NCBI GenBank assembly: GCA_022539475.1
Contig: VCMS01000294.1
Coordinates: 1 to 64,000, forward strand
DNA length: 64,000 bases
Direction: 5' to 3'
DNA from: Gracilaria domingensis
Lineage: Eukaryota > Rhodophyta > Florideophyceae > Gracilariales > Gracilariaceae
The position numbers and the translations under genes are program-made. This document shows positions 1-13,600 of the stretch, one piece after another. How positions within the stretch are numbered: position 1 is the stretch's first letter; each line of letters begins with the position of its first letter. The notes beneath the pieces were generated by a model. It saw only the letters and a program-made list of their open reading frames with translations, did no database searches and was not told where the DNA came from.

Positions 1-600
1 TCGTGCAGGGGTGGGGCAGGGTGGGCTGTCGGTGCGCTGAGTGTTCTAAGAAATTGGCGCGCTCGTTCAGCGAGCACAGACGTCTGACACTAGCGGCGCG
101 GAGCGTAAACGCTGTGAATGACCGTGGTTAGGAGCGCGACGGTTCTGCCACGAAGGAGATAGATGCGTTCTCGGGCGCCGCGCGATAACGTTGTGCTGGT
201 GACGCATGAGTCGGCCGTGCATAATCTTTAGTCACTGTAGCAGGCAAATGTACAGTATCCTACGCTTTCTCGGCCAGCAAGTAATAAACGGACAGTCTTT
301 TGTAACGAATGGGACGTAACAGAATAGTAGGAACCTATCACCGCTACCATTGCCTGCATTAATTTTGATGGCGATCCTGCCCACACCCCGTGCTCATTCC
401 ATTGGACATGACATTGTACGCATATTTAATTTTGGGTTGAATAAATTAGGCACATTTTGGCCCTATTATGTCCAGAATCCACTGTCATAGGGATGTGCGT
501 ATAACACACTTTATACTCTCCCCTTTTCAGGTGCTCAAGATCTGCGCCGCACCTCACCACCACCTCCCTCTGCAAGCAAACTCCCTCACTACCTTCATAC
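1..600. other. Left edge, no gene recognised
   Basis: I see no coding sequence with recognisable features here. If copy A of the large transposon follows the plan of copy B, its left terminus and the promoter of its transposase gene should fall in or just before this stretch. I could not find a terminal inverted repeat by eye, nor similarity to the sequence beyond the transposase start of copy B. Confidence 0.5.
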
Positions 601-3600
601 CTTCTCACCACAGCCCATGCCACAACTGTGGTTCCCCCGCTGCTCATTTCCATACACAGTCCCTCTCCTCTCTCGCCCAGCATTCAGAGGCGATGCAGAC
701 ACAGGACTGACCCAAACCCGTTTTCTCACCCCAACACCTCATCAAGGATCCCACTCCCTCCCCGAAAAACAGCGCGCAGACTCAACAACAGCGAACCCCT
801 TCCTTCCCCCCTTCTAACCCGCCCGTCCGATAACGTAGCATTCGCAGACCGAGACCCTTATCCTCCAGAAACAGCATTGCTCTCTCCCTACGCTCATCCG
901 ACGCAGCACAGATACTCAGCCGCATCACCAACTCGCCTCCAGTCTCCTTCCACAGGCTCATGAACGCCTTATTTTCCTCTCTCCACCCTCACACAAAGAC
1001 CAAATCCATACCCTCGTCACCTACAATATCCTCCATCGCCACAAAACTCGAAAGCGTTCGCTGACGAGCTTATCAACATTCTCAAGCAATCCACCTTCCC
1101 TCTTCCCTCTTCCAGACCTCCATCACTTCCGCTGCCGAATGTCTGAAACTGCACTCCAAAATCTTCGAAGAAACAGTCAGCTCCATTGGGTTCACCTCAA
1201 CCATCATCCATGACAAAACCATAACTTCTCCGCCACCCTCTACCTCAGGACCCCGTTCAGGTTCTCCTACACAACTTCGTCTCGCATCCCACAGCAACTC
1301 TTCTTCATCCAGTCAAACAAGCTTCAAGAACAGGAACTACCGCAATCGCACACCCTATGGCTTCGGAACTCGGCCGCCATGTCGTCCCGACTATCAAGAG
1401 GCATATCATGCATTCTTCGGACCCCGACGTCATCTGGCACGATCCCAGTATCACCGGCACAGACTCGTTCGTCGGTCTCGTTCAACTATATTCAGACAAG
1501 TCTTCCACCTCTTTGAAAATTCTTCTTACGTCGTATCCTCTTCACATCACCCTCCTCAATTTCAATGACTCCTTCCGCAGAAAGTGCATCACGTAAAACT
1601 ACACACTCGTCGGATACATACCCACATCCTTCACCTCCGACTCGTCCTCCACTGACACAGATTCCTTGGAAGTCGCTCCCTCAACCCCCAGCGTGACCCG
1701 CATTGTGCGCATGCAGCTCGTCCAGGAGTCCCTAGAACCATCCTCAAACCTCTGTATCATATCGGTATGAAGGGTTTTCCCTTCCGCCGACGCCAAAGGA
1801 GTCCTTCGTCAATGCCATCCATCATCTCCAACTACAGCGCTGACATCCCCGAAGCAAGGACATTCTCGCAGTACTTCATGGCACAAAGCCAAGCAAACCC
1901 TGCCACCGGTGTCTCCTCCCTCGTTCAAAACTCAAACTCTACCAACCTACTCTCACAGAGCGAACCCTCTAACACACTTTGCAAACCAGAAAAAGACATG
2001 ATGACCTACTTCTCGAGGCAGATTCTGCTCTCCTCTCCCATAGACACGGGTTGCAAGGAACCTCAAAGAAGAAGCTGCAGAACTTCTCCACTCCACCTCT
2101 CTCTCTCCATACAAGTCCTTTCTGGAATCTTACCCTCTTCTCAACATCTCTTCACTGCTCACTCCTTATTCAATCTTCTCCTTCGAGCCCCTTCACAACT
2201 TTCACCTTGGCATCTCTAAACTCATCAAACTCGCCACAATCGAACGCCTGAAGTCCGATTCTCTTCACACTTCCGTGGGCTTCAATGGATCCTCCAGGTC
2301 GTTTCGGTCCATCAGAACATCTATTCTTACTCACGCCAACTCCATCCTAGCTGACATCGAACGCTCGTTTCCGGCTCCAGGACTTCATATTGATTTCTCG
2401 ACATCTGAAAAGGGTAAGTCTCTCAACGGCTTCTTCACCACTGACGGAATCAGAGGCATGCTAGAAGCAAAGAACTATCGCGCCCTCGACATGGTCTTCC
2501 CCTTCATCGGTGCATTCTTCGACCGTTGCTGCGGTGAAGTATCTCCCGCCCCAATAACCACCATTTTCACTCTTACGTCGATCTCGTCAATAACGTTCTT
2601 CACACCACACTGCCCCAGAATGGACTGATGATCGCTTACGCTCTTTGGAGACTCTCATCAAGAACTTCAAGACTCAAACTGTCTCAGTTTTGGGTCCATA
2701 CCAGGCCTCCAACTTTCGTACTCTCAAATTCCATCTTCTGGATCATATCATTCCAGACATCCGTCGATACGGAGCCTCCATTTCGGTGATGCAGGTGTGT
2801 ACGAGCACGCGCATCTCCTGTTCAAGAACCACTACCGCCGTACCTCTCGCAGAAGATCAACTGCGCATAAGGAAACAGTGGACTCATCCAAGAGTCGCAG
2901 GATTTCTTACACTCCATCTCGGTAAGGAAACACTTCTCCATGTCTACCAACTCGGCCAGTCGTTTGTCGCACGGTGTCCCTCCATGGTTCGTGATGGTAG
3001 TTCATTCTCCCTCTTCGACATCATCACGGCCGACAAGTATCTACGGTCCCATCCAAACGTCCCGTCATCTGCTCTCACAGATTTGTTCTCCAAACTACAT
3101 TGCAGTTCATCAACCAAATCTCTCGCGACGCCCTCTCTTCCTTCCGTACCTAAGCTTAGAAACTCTTCAACCGTTGGACAACCCCCATGACATCAAAATC
3201 ACCGTCGTTAATCGCTTACATTGTTTCTGGATTCTGCCCCTCGCTGGATGACTACGATCGTCACTTTCAATGCATTAGACTGCGAGAGCCGGAGGTCTCT
3301 TTGTGTGAACGTATTTTTGCAACCACTTCTTTCGGCCCTTCCAAGTCCCCAAAATTCTCTACCGTCCTGGTTAATGGAACTCCTCCTCCCGGTTGTGACT
3401 TCCCGACCGCATGGTATGCAAAGTCTTTGCCCTGGTTCGCTTTAGCAGATGTAACCAAAGCAATTCCGATTCTGAATTTGCCTTGTTCGCTTCTTCGAGG
3501 TAACGGAGCCGTTGGATAACATTGACGAATCCTTGAACTGCATTTCCCTCCGCTGGGCCACGAATGACGAGGAAGATCACACATTGCAAACCTCCAATTC

Positions 3601-3832
3601 TCTAAAACGGTCAACAACTGCATCTGTATTCCCATGGTTCGGTCTCGTCCCATTCTCTTCGATCAAAGGCTCGGTACACATCCTCCGACAAAACTATCCC
3701 GCACGCCCCTTTTCCCTACATTGCACTGGAAGTTCCACCGATTCTACATTAACAGATTCTATCGCAATCCCCGAGCTCGTTTACACTACTATCCAATCAC
3801 CAAACTTTCGTAACGTAACCATAATGCATTAG
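600..3832 (+). pseudogene. Plavaka/CACTA-like DDE transposase, decayed (T, copy A)
   Basis: Translations in all three forward frames line up in order with the better preserved transposase at 49,473-52,748. A zinc-finger-like CxxC...H segment lies near 620-700. The first acidic block (YSDKSS, then YPLHITLLNFND...R) is at 1,480-1,590. The FHLGISKLIK helix is at 2,200-2,235, and GLHIDFST.EKGKSLNGFFT.DGIRGM follows at 2,375-2,460. The YEHAHLLFK segment near 2,800 and LRWAT.DE...HTL at 3,545-3,590 are followed by a FYINRFY tail near 3,755. This architecture is that of fungal Plavaka transposases within the CACTA-like DDE superfamily. Frame changes occur near 1,600, 2,270, 2,600, 2,790, 3,480 and 3,710, so it cannot encode a full transposase. 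The N-terminal third is poorly preserved and its start is uncertain. Confidence 0.7.
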
Positions 3833-3951
3833 TGACGTTCTATCCAATTCCCCTCATGTAATCCTTCTTGCACAGACCTTTCCCTCACATCCTCTCTGCA
3901 GTTATGTCGTAGAACATACGGTCTCCCCGACTGCAGCATCTAACATAGCAA

Positions 3952-6330
3952 TCAGTACAGCTCCGAGCTTCTCAGAGATCTCTCCCATAAACACATCTTC
4001 TCGGACAGCAAGGTACATTTTCCTTTTCGACGGAATCCAGTAAACCACAGTGCCCACCCGTCATCATTTCCATGCGGCGCATCTTCAGCATTCGATGGGC
4101 CATTTCTGAACTCTGTTGGATAACTCTGCTGCATGCGGACCCTCACGGTCTTCAGTATACTCTCAAGTGCCAGTGGTAGATATTTCCCGAACAAGTTGGA
4201 GAACAACACTTGTCTCTTACCACCTCTCCCTCGTTCAGACTCTGTCGCGCGAACAACGGACGCTATCCAGGCATCAAGACGTGCCAGATGCATGATTGTT
4301 CCGTCCACTGGATCCCTCTCTTCGGTATTCCTCGAACTTGTTTGTAAAACGTCGTAGCCCATGAACTCACGCAGCACCTCCAAGCTCAGGCTGTTCCGAA
4401 AAAGCAAGTCACATGGTTCATCTTCGGTTGCATGATATGGGTTAAAGCCCGAGAAACATATATCTTCTACCTTCTGAGTTCTCCACGACGACAGAATCTC
4501 ACATCCATTTGCATCTTCGGGTAGAGTTTTTCACGTACCTCTCTGGTTTGTATTTCATACTTGTTCTGCTCCCTTTCATCATTTTTTATCGGGGTCCTTA
4601 CAAGCATGTCGTAACCTAGTCCCATCAATAACTTCTCCTTCGCATGGCGTTTTCGAACACCTATTGCATCACTTAAAGCCTGTTTCAACCTTCTGCGCAA
4701 ACAAATGTCGTGCGTTAACTGTTTCACACAGTCATCTTCCATTTTCATTCCTCGGATAGATTCCCAACGTGGCTTCATTACCTCCGTCTCCACAATTTGC
4801 ATCAACAAATGGTCGCCTCCACCACGTACGGATGGCGTGTACGCCCTCATCTCCATGGCAAGATCCATTGGGCACCGTGGCACTATCTCCTTCCATCAAC
4901 AACCAGCACACTGTCGTCTTTCTCAGGTCCAACTGTCTCACTTCGGTTGCCCCAGTTCCTTGCTGGTATACTCATCTCGAAGCATAGCTCTCTTGTCTCG
5001 TCTTTGGCGTATTGAAGTATGGAGTCATAGACGGTCTTCGCAACACCAACAAACTCGTCGTTCACGTCAATGTTGTACCGCTTCCTGCTCTTGTTACTGT
5101 CACGTTCGTTCCTTTTCCCTCCACGTCTGAGAGCCTCTCTCAAAGAGTGTATGAGAACCTCTTGTTCTCTGACCTTAACCTCCAGTTGCTCTATGTTCTT
5201 CTGAGCAAGTCGTACGCTCATTTTCAGACTTTGCTTGTCCTCTATTGTACGATACAGATCTCCCTTCAGTTTCAGGATCTTTTCCAAAAGCTCGTATCGC
5301 GGAGTAAGGGATTCATCTTCATCTTCTTCCATTGCACCATGCAGGGAAAAGCTCCGTGACAAAGCACCACGATCAACATCTTTATCGTTCCATACTTCTC
5401 TACGGGCGTTTGCTATGACAGGTTGCCGATCGTTCCCCACCCGTCTATTCTCATTTCCATGGTTCGTCCTTCTTCTGACCTGATTGAACCTGTTTCTCTG
5501 TGACTCACCTGTGACTGGTGTCGGTTTATCTCGTCTTCGTCTTCGTCTTCCTTGTGTCTGGACCCAATATGAGGGACGGAATCATGCCTGCCTTCGATGG
5601 GAGCCATATGCGTTGCATTTCCGCCGTCCACGTTGTCGTTCGCCTCCACGTTATCCTTGTCCTCGACGTCACTTGGGATATCTACTGCGTCCGTGGACTC
5701 CCGCTCCTTCTGCCATTGCCTTTCTTGGCACGAGAGACACCCTCATTCATTTTCTCGTTCCTCTTCACTTTCTCGAATCATAACTGTTACGTTCTGTTCC
5801 GGCAGCGCTTTGGGTATCTCCCTATCCCCAGGTTCGGCTCTAGGTTCGGCTCTCACGATGGCGCAATCCACGGTTTCCATCTCCGCATTGTCATCCGCAG
5901 TTCTCACCTTGTCGAAACAATCATCGATACGAGGACCTTCTGTTCCTCCACTGCCTCTTGTCCTCCTTACATTCTGACGTACAGCCGTTCTTCTCTTATT
6001 TCCTTTCATCGCTTTGATATCTACATTTCCATCATCACTGACCCTTGGCTCTTCCATTGCAGCCATGTGGCGTGTAACAGGCCCACGCATTGCACTATCC
6101 TTGGCTTGAACGGTTTCACTTACTGTGCGTTCCGTAGTGCATGTGGAAGCTCCTGACCTCCTTCTCGGTTTTACTTCCGATACTGTAGATGAAGATTTTG
6201 GTTTGCGAAGTCCAGCACGAGGTGCTCGGCCTCGGCTACCTCTCCCATTAGTAGCACTACTTCGTGACACGACCGCGCTCCTACGTTTGGCCACCCCAGT
6301 ATCCCAGCGCTCCGGCGGTACCGATGCCTT
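3952..6330 (-). pseudogene. Basic coiled-coil protein, decayed (C, copy A)
   Basis: Minus-strand fragments in different frames (about 6,330-5,743, 5,649-5,413, 5,440-4,883, 4,883-4,467, 4,407-3,952) align in order with the longer C protein at 47,080-49,315. Shared blocks include DEF.GVA..VY......A..E...L...IPARNWGNR, then VE.E...WE.IR, then C.R.R..Q..SD..GVRKR...KL...LGYD, then the tail LARLDAW.........RGG.RQ. The N-terminal part is Arg/Ser/Lys-rich and is followed by an acidic patch and a predicted coiled coil (LLEKILKLKGDLYRTIEDKQ region). No enzymatic motif is visible and I do not recognise the family. It runs tail-to-tail with T and in line with M. No in-frame ATG precedes the basic N-terminus, another sign of decay. 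Confidence 0.6.
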
Positions 6331-6833
6331 CGCGGTTTACCACCTGCATGCTCCGCACGTGAGAAGCCATCCGAGATCCTTCGGCCTTCGTGCGCGGTAG
6401 TATTACGGAACGGATATAGAAACGTGAACGATACTGAAGGTATATGATGAGAGTGATATGTGAGGGTCACGTACTCGGTATGCGGAACTGATATGTGACG
6501 GGGAGGGGAATTTAACCTCGTACTGCATATATGGAGGAAAGCATTCTGCAGCATTTGTGGCGGATCGGCATTCAAGTTTTGGACCTTTCCCGGGTCCATA
6601 TTCCGGACTTGGTCCGATTTTCCCGGATGTTGCGCCCTGCATATACAAGTACGGCACTTTCAACGATCTTTCATACCACTATATGCATCAATATGTTACA
6701 CAGTACAGCTTGAGTGTACATATGAGTAGTATGTCTGCAATCATAGCAGAAGTGTTCAATACAATTTACTTCAACAAAAAGCTTTTCTCACTACATTGAG
6801 CCCATACGAAGTTCAAGGACATTGTCTGAGAAC

Positions 6834-9800
6834 CTAGGTTAACCTTTCCCAAGGATATGTGGGTCCATAGTCAACGTAAATTTCGTCATGCTCCTTAATG
6901 TCCCTTGAGGCCGTGACTACGAGGAGTCTGTAGTTCTCCAAAAGCCCCAAAGTTGTAGCCTGATACTCTGTGGGCTGGCGAATGAATACATTTGTTTTGC
7001 GTGCCATGTTAGAATCCATTTCTTCCAATTCCTTGTCCTCATCACCTTCACGATATGACGCGTCATTGATATAGCCCGTTACACAGAAAGGAGCAGGAAC
7101 TATCCAGGCATGACCAGCGTTGACTTCAGTATCATAATGCGGGAGAGTGTTGTACATTTGCCCCTTCACCCTCACTTGCATGCAATACTTCCTGAACCGA
7201 GATGCAGTTGCCCCCAGCATTCCGTCTCCATACGTCAAATGTGTGGTATTGCGTCGGCTTAGATCATGATACACCAAGGTCCCATAAAAGTATCCAATAA
7301 CCTCCCCTTCGGAAAATGCCCTACTCGTAAATACTCCATTTCCACTTGCTGCATGTTTGATATTCGACTTCTTCACATAGAGCCATAGCGATGTCGCCTC
7401 GACAGAGAGTAAAGTGTGACTGTCCAACGTACTCATCTTCCCTTGTAAGGCAAGTGGCCACTCATGGAACGGTTTCTCTTTGTACGTAGTGATAAGACCA
7501 GGTTCATTCCAATAGGTGGATGGGTACGACATGATATGGAATGGGAAAGATTGGTACGATGGGAATCCCTTGGGTGCATTCCATATAGTCGAAGTCTTTC
7601 GTTTCCGTTCAGAAAATTTGGCATCCACCACATAAGACGCTTAAACTACCTCATTCGTAACCGGTTCTTTCATCTTCAATTCATTGCGCCACACTTTTCT
7701 TGCGTAATGCACAATAGCATTGTGCTTGGCATGAGAGAAACACTGCTCATCTTGCTCACATCCAATGAAACGCCGAGGCCCCTCAATATCCATACATTCC
7801 AGCGCGCACGAGAACTTCCCGGAGTAGAGATCAACCACAACATCCCCGGGATTCGAGAACCTCGCTATCAGCTCCATCAGTAGTTGCCTCGACTTTTGTT
7901 CTGGACGAGCCTTCGCGGTTCGAATTTTTCTACCACTCTTCACTCTCCATCGGAGACTCTCCCCAGGCGTAAGATTTGGAACCTGGTCAATGATAGAATA
8001 GTGCCCAGGATAGCGAGCTGAAACGTAGTTGAAGTTCTGATAGTTCACCATTACCTTCTGTTCCGCGTACGGGTTTCCATTCCTCATGCCATGCACGGCG
8101 TACTCCGTCGCCCGAAACAGGCGAGTAGTATTACGCGCAGGGTTCTTCAAGGGGTTCGAACGAGAACGAATGAAGTTCATGGGCGTCGAATCCACTAAGA
8201 ATGATGCGGTTTTCTTTCCGCTTGCGTCCTCCGACTTGTGCTCTCGCAAAATCTCTTCCCAGTCTCCAAACTGGTCGATACTGCAGAACAAAACGAAATG
8301 TCCTCCTGGTCGAAGCATGGATGCCATGATGTCCGCAGTATTGTCCATATCATCGTCAGCCAATTCGTCGTACTCGCTGTCGCGGATGCCATATGGTGGG
8401 TCTGTGAGCACGAACTGAACGTTGCCTTCCAAAGATGTATCCGATGGGAAGATAGTACCATGGGCCGCCACCAGTTCGTCATATCCGACACAATGCATTG
8501 AGAATTGCTTCTCCATGCTTCCTCGCACCACATCTAGAGCATTTAACGTGCGCGTGTCATCAAAGTCATGAGGGGGGAGAACCCCATCTGGAACGTTATC
8601 TTTCGCCCCAACAGAGGCACCAGGTGTATCACCTTCTTCATTGTCGCTATCGAGGATGACGATGACATCGGAGTTAACTGAGCTTTTCCCTGCGGCGTTC
8701 CTCTTGGAGGAGCTCGGAATCTGTATCGAGTCCTCAACCTTAACCGTGAAGGTATTACTTCCTCCATCCTGCCCTGAAGGAGCGCCCCTAAGGATAAGTC
8801 GAGATGGTTGGAGGTTATGTACAGACATCGCTTGACGAATAGAAGACATGTACTCTTTGGAGAATACATTGAAACGGGGTGGTACTCGTGCGGGGCGGCC
8901 AGGTCTGAAGCTTTCCAACAAATTCCATCTTGACGTTGGGGACATTTTGTATAGGAAGCCATTCAACACAATCTTGCTGAAATCTGCCAAGAATTCCTTT
9001 GCCAACTCCCGTAAGTTGGCGTCGATAGTATCCGGAAGAGTATGAACCCAAGAAACGGTGTCGTTCACATCCAACGTGGGTTTCAGTTCTTCCCCCAACG
9101 TATGAAAAGCTGACTCCGGACTGTACCCAACAGAGCGGGATTCAATGACATGGAACGCAAGCGACTTCTTTTCTACAAGCAGGTATGGCAGCAACATCTG
9201 CTCACCATCACCAAAGCCTAAGGTTGAGGCAAAGAAATCCCATCCCTTACAAATCGTTTGCACTGCATGTGCCATCCGTCTCCCGTGCGTCTCATTCGAA
9301 GCTATGTAGCCGTCGACGAACTGCACAGCTCTATGGGTTCCCTTCCCGGTCTTTCCTCTCTTCGCCGCTGGGAGATTTCTCTCCGTAGTTATATGCTTCA
9401 CGAAAGAGAGATAGAGTAACTGCTGAAAACGAGTGGGAGGCCCAATCCTGAACTTAGTTCTCTTCGTCTGCTTACTGCCTGGACCATGTCGTTTCAAAAG
9501 GTCATTCCAGAAAGCCCGTTCTATGAACGAGTTACCGTTGTCTACATTCTTTTCAAGACTCCAGGTAAACAAATCTCTCACGCGCCGATCAGAATTCTCG
9601 TCGTCTAGATCAGTGATACGCGTATATTTGTAGACCCTGCTCAGAAAACGCACGTCCAGACAGATCTTCGTGACTTCTTTTGCGGAGTAGTTTTGGAAAG
9701 GACCCTTGACCGCAGTGGTGATGAACTCTCGTGCACATGCCAGGTGTTCACGGTTTGATACAGCGTATTCCACAACTTCCGTGTACCCAACTTCACGCGG

Positions 9801-10001
9801 ATTACCAGTACCACTTCTTGAAGCGGCATACGCATCTCGCAACTCAATGAACAACCCCCAACATTTCAAGAAACGCGTTGCCATGCTGGCTGAATCGAAC
9901 GACGCGCTAGAGGACGCGCCAGAGGATACCGTGCCGTGGTTCTCATCGGCCAGCACACTCTGCTTAACAGTCCGAGGAGCGTCATTTCCGGTGGACGCCA
10001 T
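6834..10001 (-). pseudogene. DNA methyltransferase-SET fusion, one nonsense codon (M, copy A)
   Basis: A single reading frame spans this region, broken only by a TAA at 7,641-7,643. The start at 10,001 (MASTGND) is preferred over an ATG at 10,118 because copy B begins MDSTDDG at the equivalent place. An unrecognised N-terminal region of about 350 residues is followed by a low-complexity linker. Next comes a beta-class amino-methyltransferase: catalytic TDPPYGI near 8,400, RPGGHFVLFC, then RPEQKSR.LL and the SAM-binding VVDLYSG near 7,830 and GCEQD. DPPY precedes the SAM motif, as in N6-adenine/N4-cytosine enzymes (PF01555 type). Beyond the stop the frame continues into a SET domain with GNGVF......GE.IGYFYGTLVY, YINDASY.......NV and DEIYVDYG. 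Copy B reads through the equivalent junction without a stop, so I infer a native fusion. Two separate genes remain possible for this copy. Confidence 0.82.
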
Positions 10002-10281
10002 GTAAGAACTGAGAATCGGAAAGGACGGGAAGTAAACGAGTATTGTGAAACGGTAGAAGTTTCGGAGATGTTTAAATGGGTGGGAAGCGTCGGAAACGTC
10101 GGGAAGCGTCGGAAACAATGGTGGAGAGCGCGGTTGCGACGGATTACCGAGAACTGAGCGGGTAATGAAATAGATAGACGAGAGTGGGATCTAAACACAT
10201 CAAACCGGTGGGGCACCTCAGTATGTGCAGTGCATTATATGTCTAGTATGTAAAACCAACGTAGAAAACACTGGGTTCGTA

Positions 10282-10417
10282 CATCTTTGAACATCGCCCG
10301 AGCGCGGTGTGGGAACCGCGGTTCGCCGAGTTCATAGCCGAGATCATAGCTATGATCTCGGCTATGAACTCGGCGAACCGCGGTTCCCACACGGCGCTCG
10401 GGCGATGTTCAAAGATG
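10282..10417. repeat. 136-bp near-perfect palindrome between M and P
   Basis: Two 68-nt arms meet with no spacer at 10,349/10,350. By eye I find one mismatched pair, a G in the left arm near 10,306 against the right arm. It sits in the shared upstream region of the divergent M (start 10,001, minus) and P (start 10,698, plus) genes. Such a structure could be a binding site, a cruciform or hairpin, a small fold-back insertion or a replication element. It could also be an inverted-duplication assembly artefact, although the mismatch argues mildly against a simple artefact. Confidence 0.9.
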
Positions 10418-10697
10418 ATGAAAGGCGGGGACAGTGGTCAACCAGGACGGAATCAGACATTGATCCAACCATTTATAACCATCAGGAACTGTACCCACAC
10501 TGCTCACGTGTGCATTGCAGCCGTTTTGAACGTGAGTGGTTGCGTCCATTGTGCTCACGCGAGAAAGGGCGGAGATTCGAACACGAGCGGTTGCAACTTC
10601 ACGGGAGCAAACGTACGATTTGAAGAACACCAGGACTCGTGTATATCACACACACTGGCACCATATAATGGATATGAGAGGACTGGGAAAGGGTCAA

Positions 10698-13600
10698 ATG
10701 AGACGCTCTCGAAAGGTGAGAAAGCCTCGACGAACCATGGCACCACAACTTCGGAGCGGGACCAGAACTGCTGAACCGAACGCAGCGACGGGGAACGCAT
10801 CCACAGCTATGAAGTCGAAGCCCGCACCAGGCGAAGAAGTGACCTTGTTGTTGGGAGGGGCAGGAGGGAACAAAGCAGCGATTGGGAAAGCTGTTCTCGT
10901 TGAAGTGGACGCTGGTGGAGGGAAGACAACGTTCAGAAGGGAAATGCATGGACATGCTCTGCAGGGAAAACCAGGGGAAGATGTAGTTGGTATATGGCGA
11001 GCGAAGATATCTCATGAGCTTGACACTCCCTATCCCTATCCCTTTAAGTGTACCGATGAAGATTCTGTTCCGAAGACATTGAAGGACATGAACAGGCCCG
11101 GTTTCTACGCCTGGGACCTGAACTTAATGTCTAAGGTGGGTGACGTCGTAAGCGCTGATGAAGGAGACAAGGGTGCTCCGAGTTCCAAACTCGTCGCCCC
11201 TGAGAAGCCATCGAATACTGCTGGGAAACGGGTGCGAGTGGTAGAACCTAAAACTCCATCCAGTGCCCGAAAGCGAATGCAGATGAAAGTGGCTCATGTG
11301 AAAACCCCGTCGAATGCTAAAAAACCCCAAGGCGGGAAACAAGCGCCAGTACCAAAGCTGAAAACACCATCGAACGTTCACGGTGGTGGAAAGCAGACGC
11401 AAGAATTCAAGATGACCACGACCCCAGAGAGTGCTGTATCGGCATTTCGTAAACAAACTGCTACGATTGTGCAGTCTGGAGCGTCGAGGAACAGCACTGC
11501 GGAAGCTATTACTCAGGCTGGAAATCGCAGTGGAGTGACAATGGAAGTGATTGACGTGGATGAAGACGAAGACGAAGACGTGGTTCTAGTGAAGGAAAGC
11601 CTTGGAAGCAACGTCAATGAACTCTTTGATGAAGGTGATGTGATACCTCCTGATGATGTCGATACGAGTTTAGCGAGTTTGGTATTTGACTTAGATCATT
11701 ACGAGTATGTGTCTGTTCAAGTCGATATTGAGCTCATTCAAGTTCCGGAAATGACTGTGAGAGGGTTGTTCCGGAATCATGTCGAGGCTCTGAAAGAAGA
11801 GATTGAAAGCTTCTTACAGGCACTTGGGACAATGAGCGTTGCTGTTCTGTCTCAGGATGTGTCCGAGAAGGACATAGTGCAGAACAATCGCTTGAAAGTG
11901 AATTGTATGCTGATTGATGGAGCTCATCGTCATGTAGCACTCAAAGAGCTCTGTGAATCTATGCCCAACATTAGGAATCTATGTCGAGGTCTTTCTGTTT
12001 CGCTGTGGAAGAGAAAAGATGGACAGAAGATGACCACGAGGGAAATCTTGAGCCTTGGCAATGTGCTAAACGATGGATTGAAGCAAGCTCGTCTTATGGG
12101 TTTTGCTGACAAGGTGCATTCTATTGTGTCATTTATAAGGGTCCTGGTTGAGGAAGAGAAGAAAGACTTGAGCAAGATGACGAGGACCTCTGTCGCAGGT
12201 GCACTAAGTGTTTGCGGTATCATTGGCCAGTACAATATCAAGCATTTGGCAAGATTTGCAGAGATGGGGTTGAAAGTGGCGAGAAGTCCTGGATTGCTGG
12301 AACATTTGGAGCGGATTTGTGGGGACTACCATGAGATTGGAATTTCTTGTATATCAAGTGATGAATTCTTTGCCATGGATGAGCATACAACCCACTTCAC
12401 GCTCGACGCTCTGGTTGCATACTTTTCCAGGAGGCGAGTGTCGAAACTGACGGGTCGTTTTGAAGACGTACGCAAATACTTCTTTATCTGCTGCAGGAGG
12501 CTTCAATCTTTGGCAGAGGAGCTTTCGAAGAAGAAGAAAGTTACATTGGAAGAAGCGTATGCCATGAAGGTGGAAGTAACAAAGTTTGAAATGCGCATCG
12601 TTCGTGAGTACCTTGCAACACAGGCAGCACGAATTGAAGTACCTTCGAATAAGAAGCTCTGGGAAGGAAGGATTTCGAGAAGAGTCTGAATTGCTCGTGA
12701 TAAGCTGGCAAAGAGTTTAGGGCTGGATATGTTGAAACCTGCCACTGGTACTACTCCGACTGAACCACAGTCTGAGACCAAAGCGGTAGACGAGTCTACA
12801 ACGCAGAGAATGGCCACACGTTCGGCAAGTAGGAAGGCCAAAGCGCCAGTGCGCAAGGGCTCTAAGGACTCTGATGTAGAAAGTGAAGAGAATATGCCAT
12901 CGAAGACAAGAAGCATGAGGAGTTCAAGACGAAGCCGTCGACGAAGGAATTCAATGAGAGACGTGAACCCTAATCAACGGAAGAAGTCAAGGACGGAGGG
13001 TATTCAATCTGTTCAGGATGAAGTTATCAGTCATCTGCGGAGTCTTGGTGCGAAGGGGGTGAGAAACTTGTTGAAAAGTCATCAGATATCCATCGGCAGC
13101 GACACAGACTCAGATGGAGTACCAATTGTGCTCTCACAGGCAGAGGACACTGACCCGTTCGATGACACAGTACCGCAGGTGTTGGCGCGAGGTCAGAAGA
13201 AGGCTGAAGAAGTAGCATATGAAGGTGACGATTCGTGGCTAAAGTTGGTGAAGACCTTACCAAGCAAGTGGCCGACTGGAGTGGAGAATGTCATTAAATC
13301 TGTGTACCCGTGGATGGATGCGATACATATCCAGAAGCAACACCGAGGCCACTTGTTGGAGCCCAAGGACTTTGAAAGTGTGCACCATGCAGTCTTTTGG
13401 CATGCATCGTATCATGGCCATAAACTCCTGAACGCGGCAATGGGAGGCATGGAGGTCGACGAGAAGACGTTATGGGGGGATGAACTGAAGAACGACTCTC
13501 TTGCGTATGTCTATTTTGTGAAGAAGAACGTCGAGCTTCGAGAGAGAGGTTTCTGTATTCTGGACGGCTTTGCATCGGATGGAGAGTTGGTGAAGCTGAC

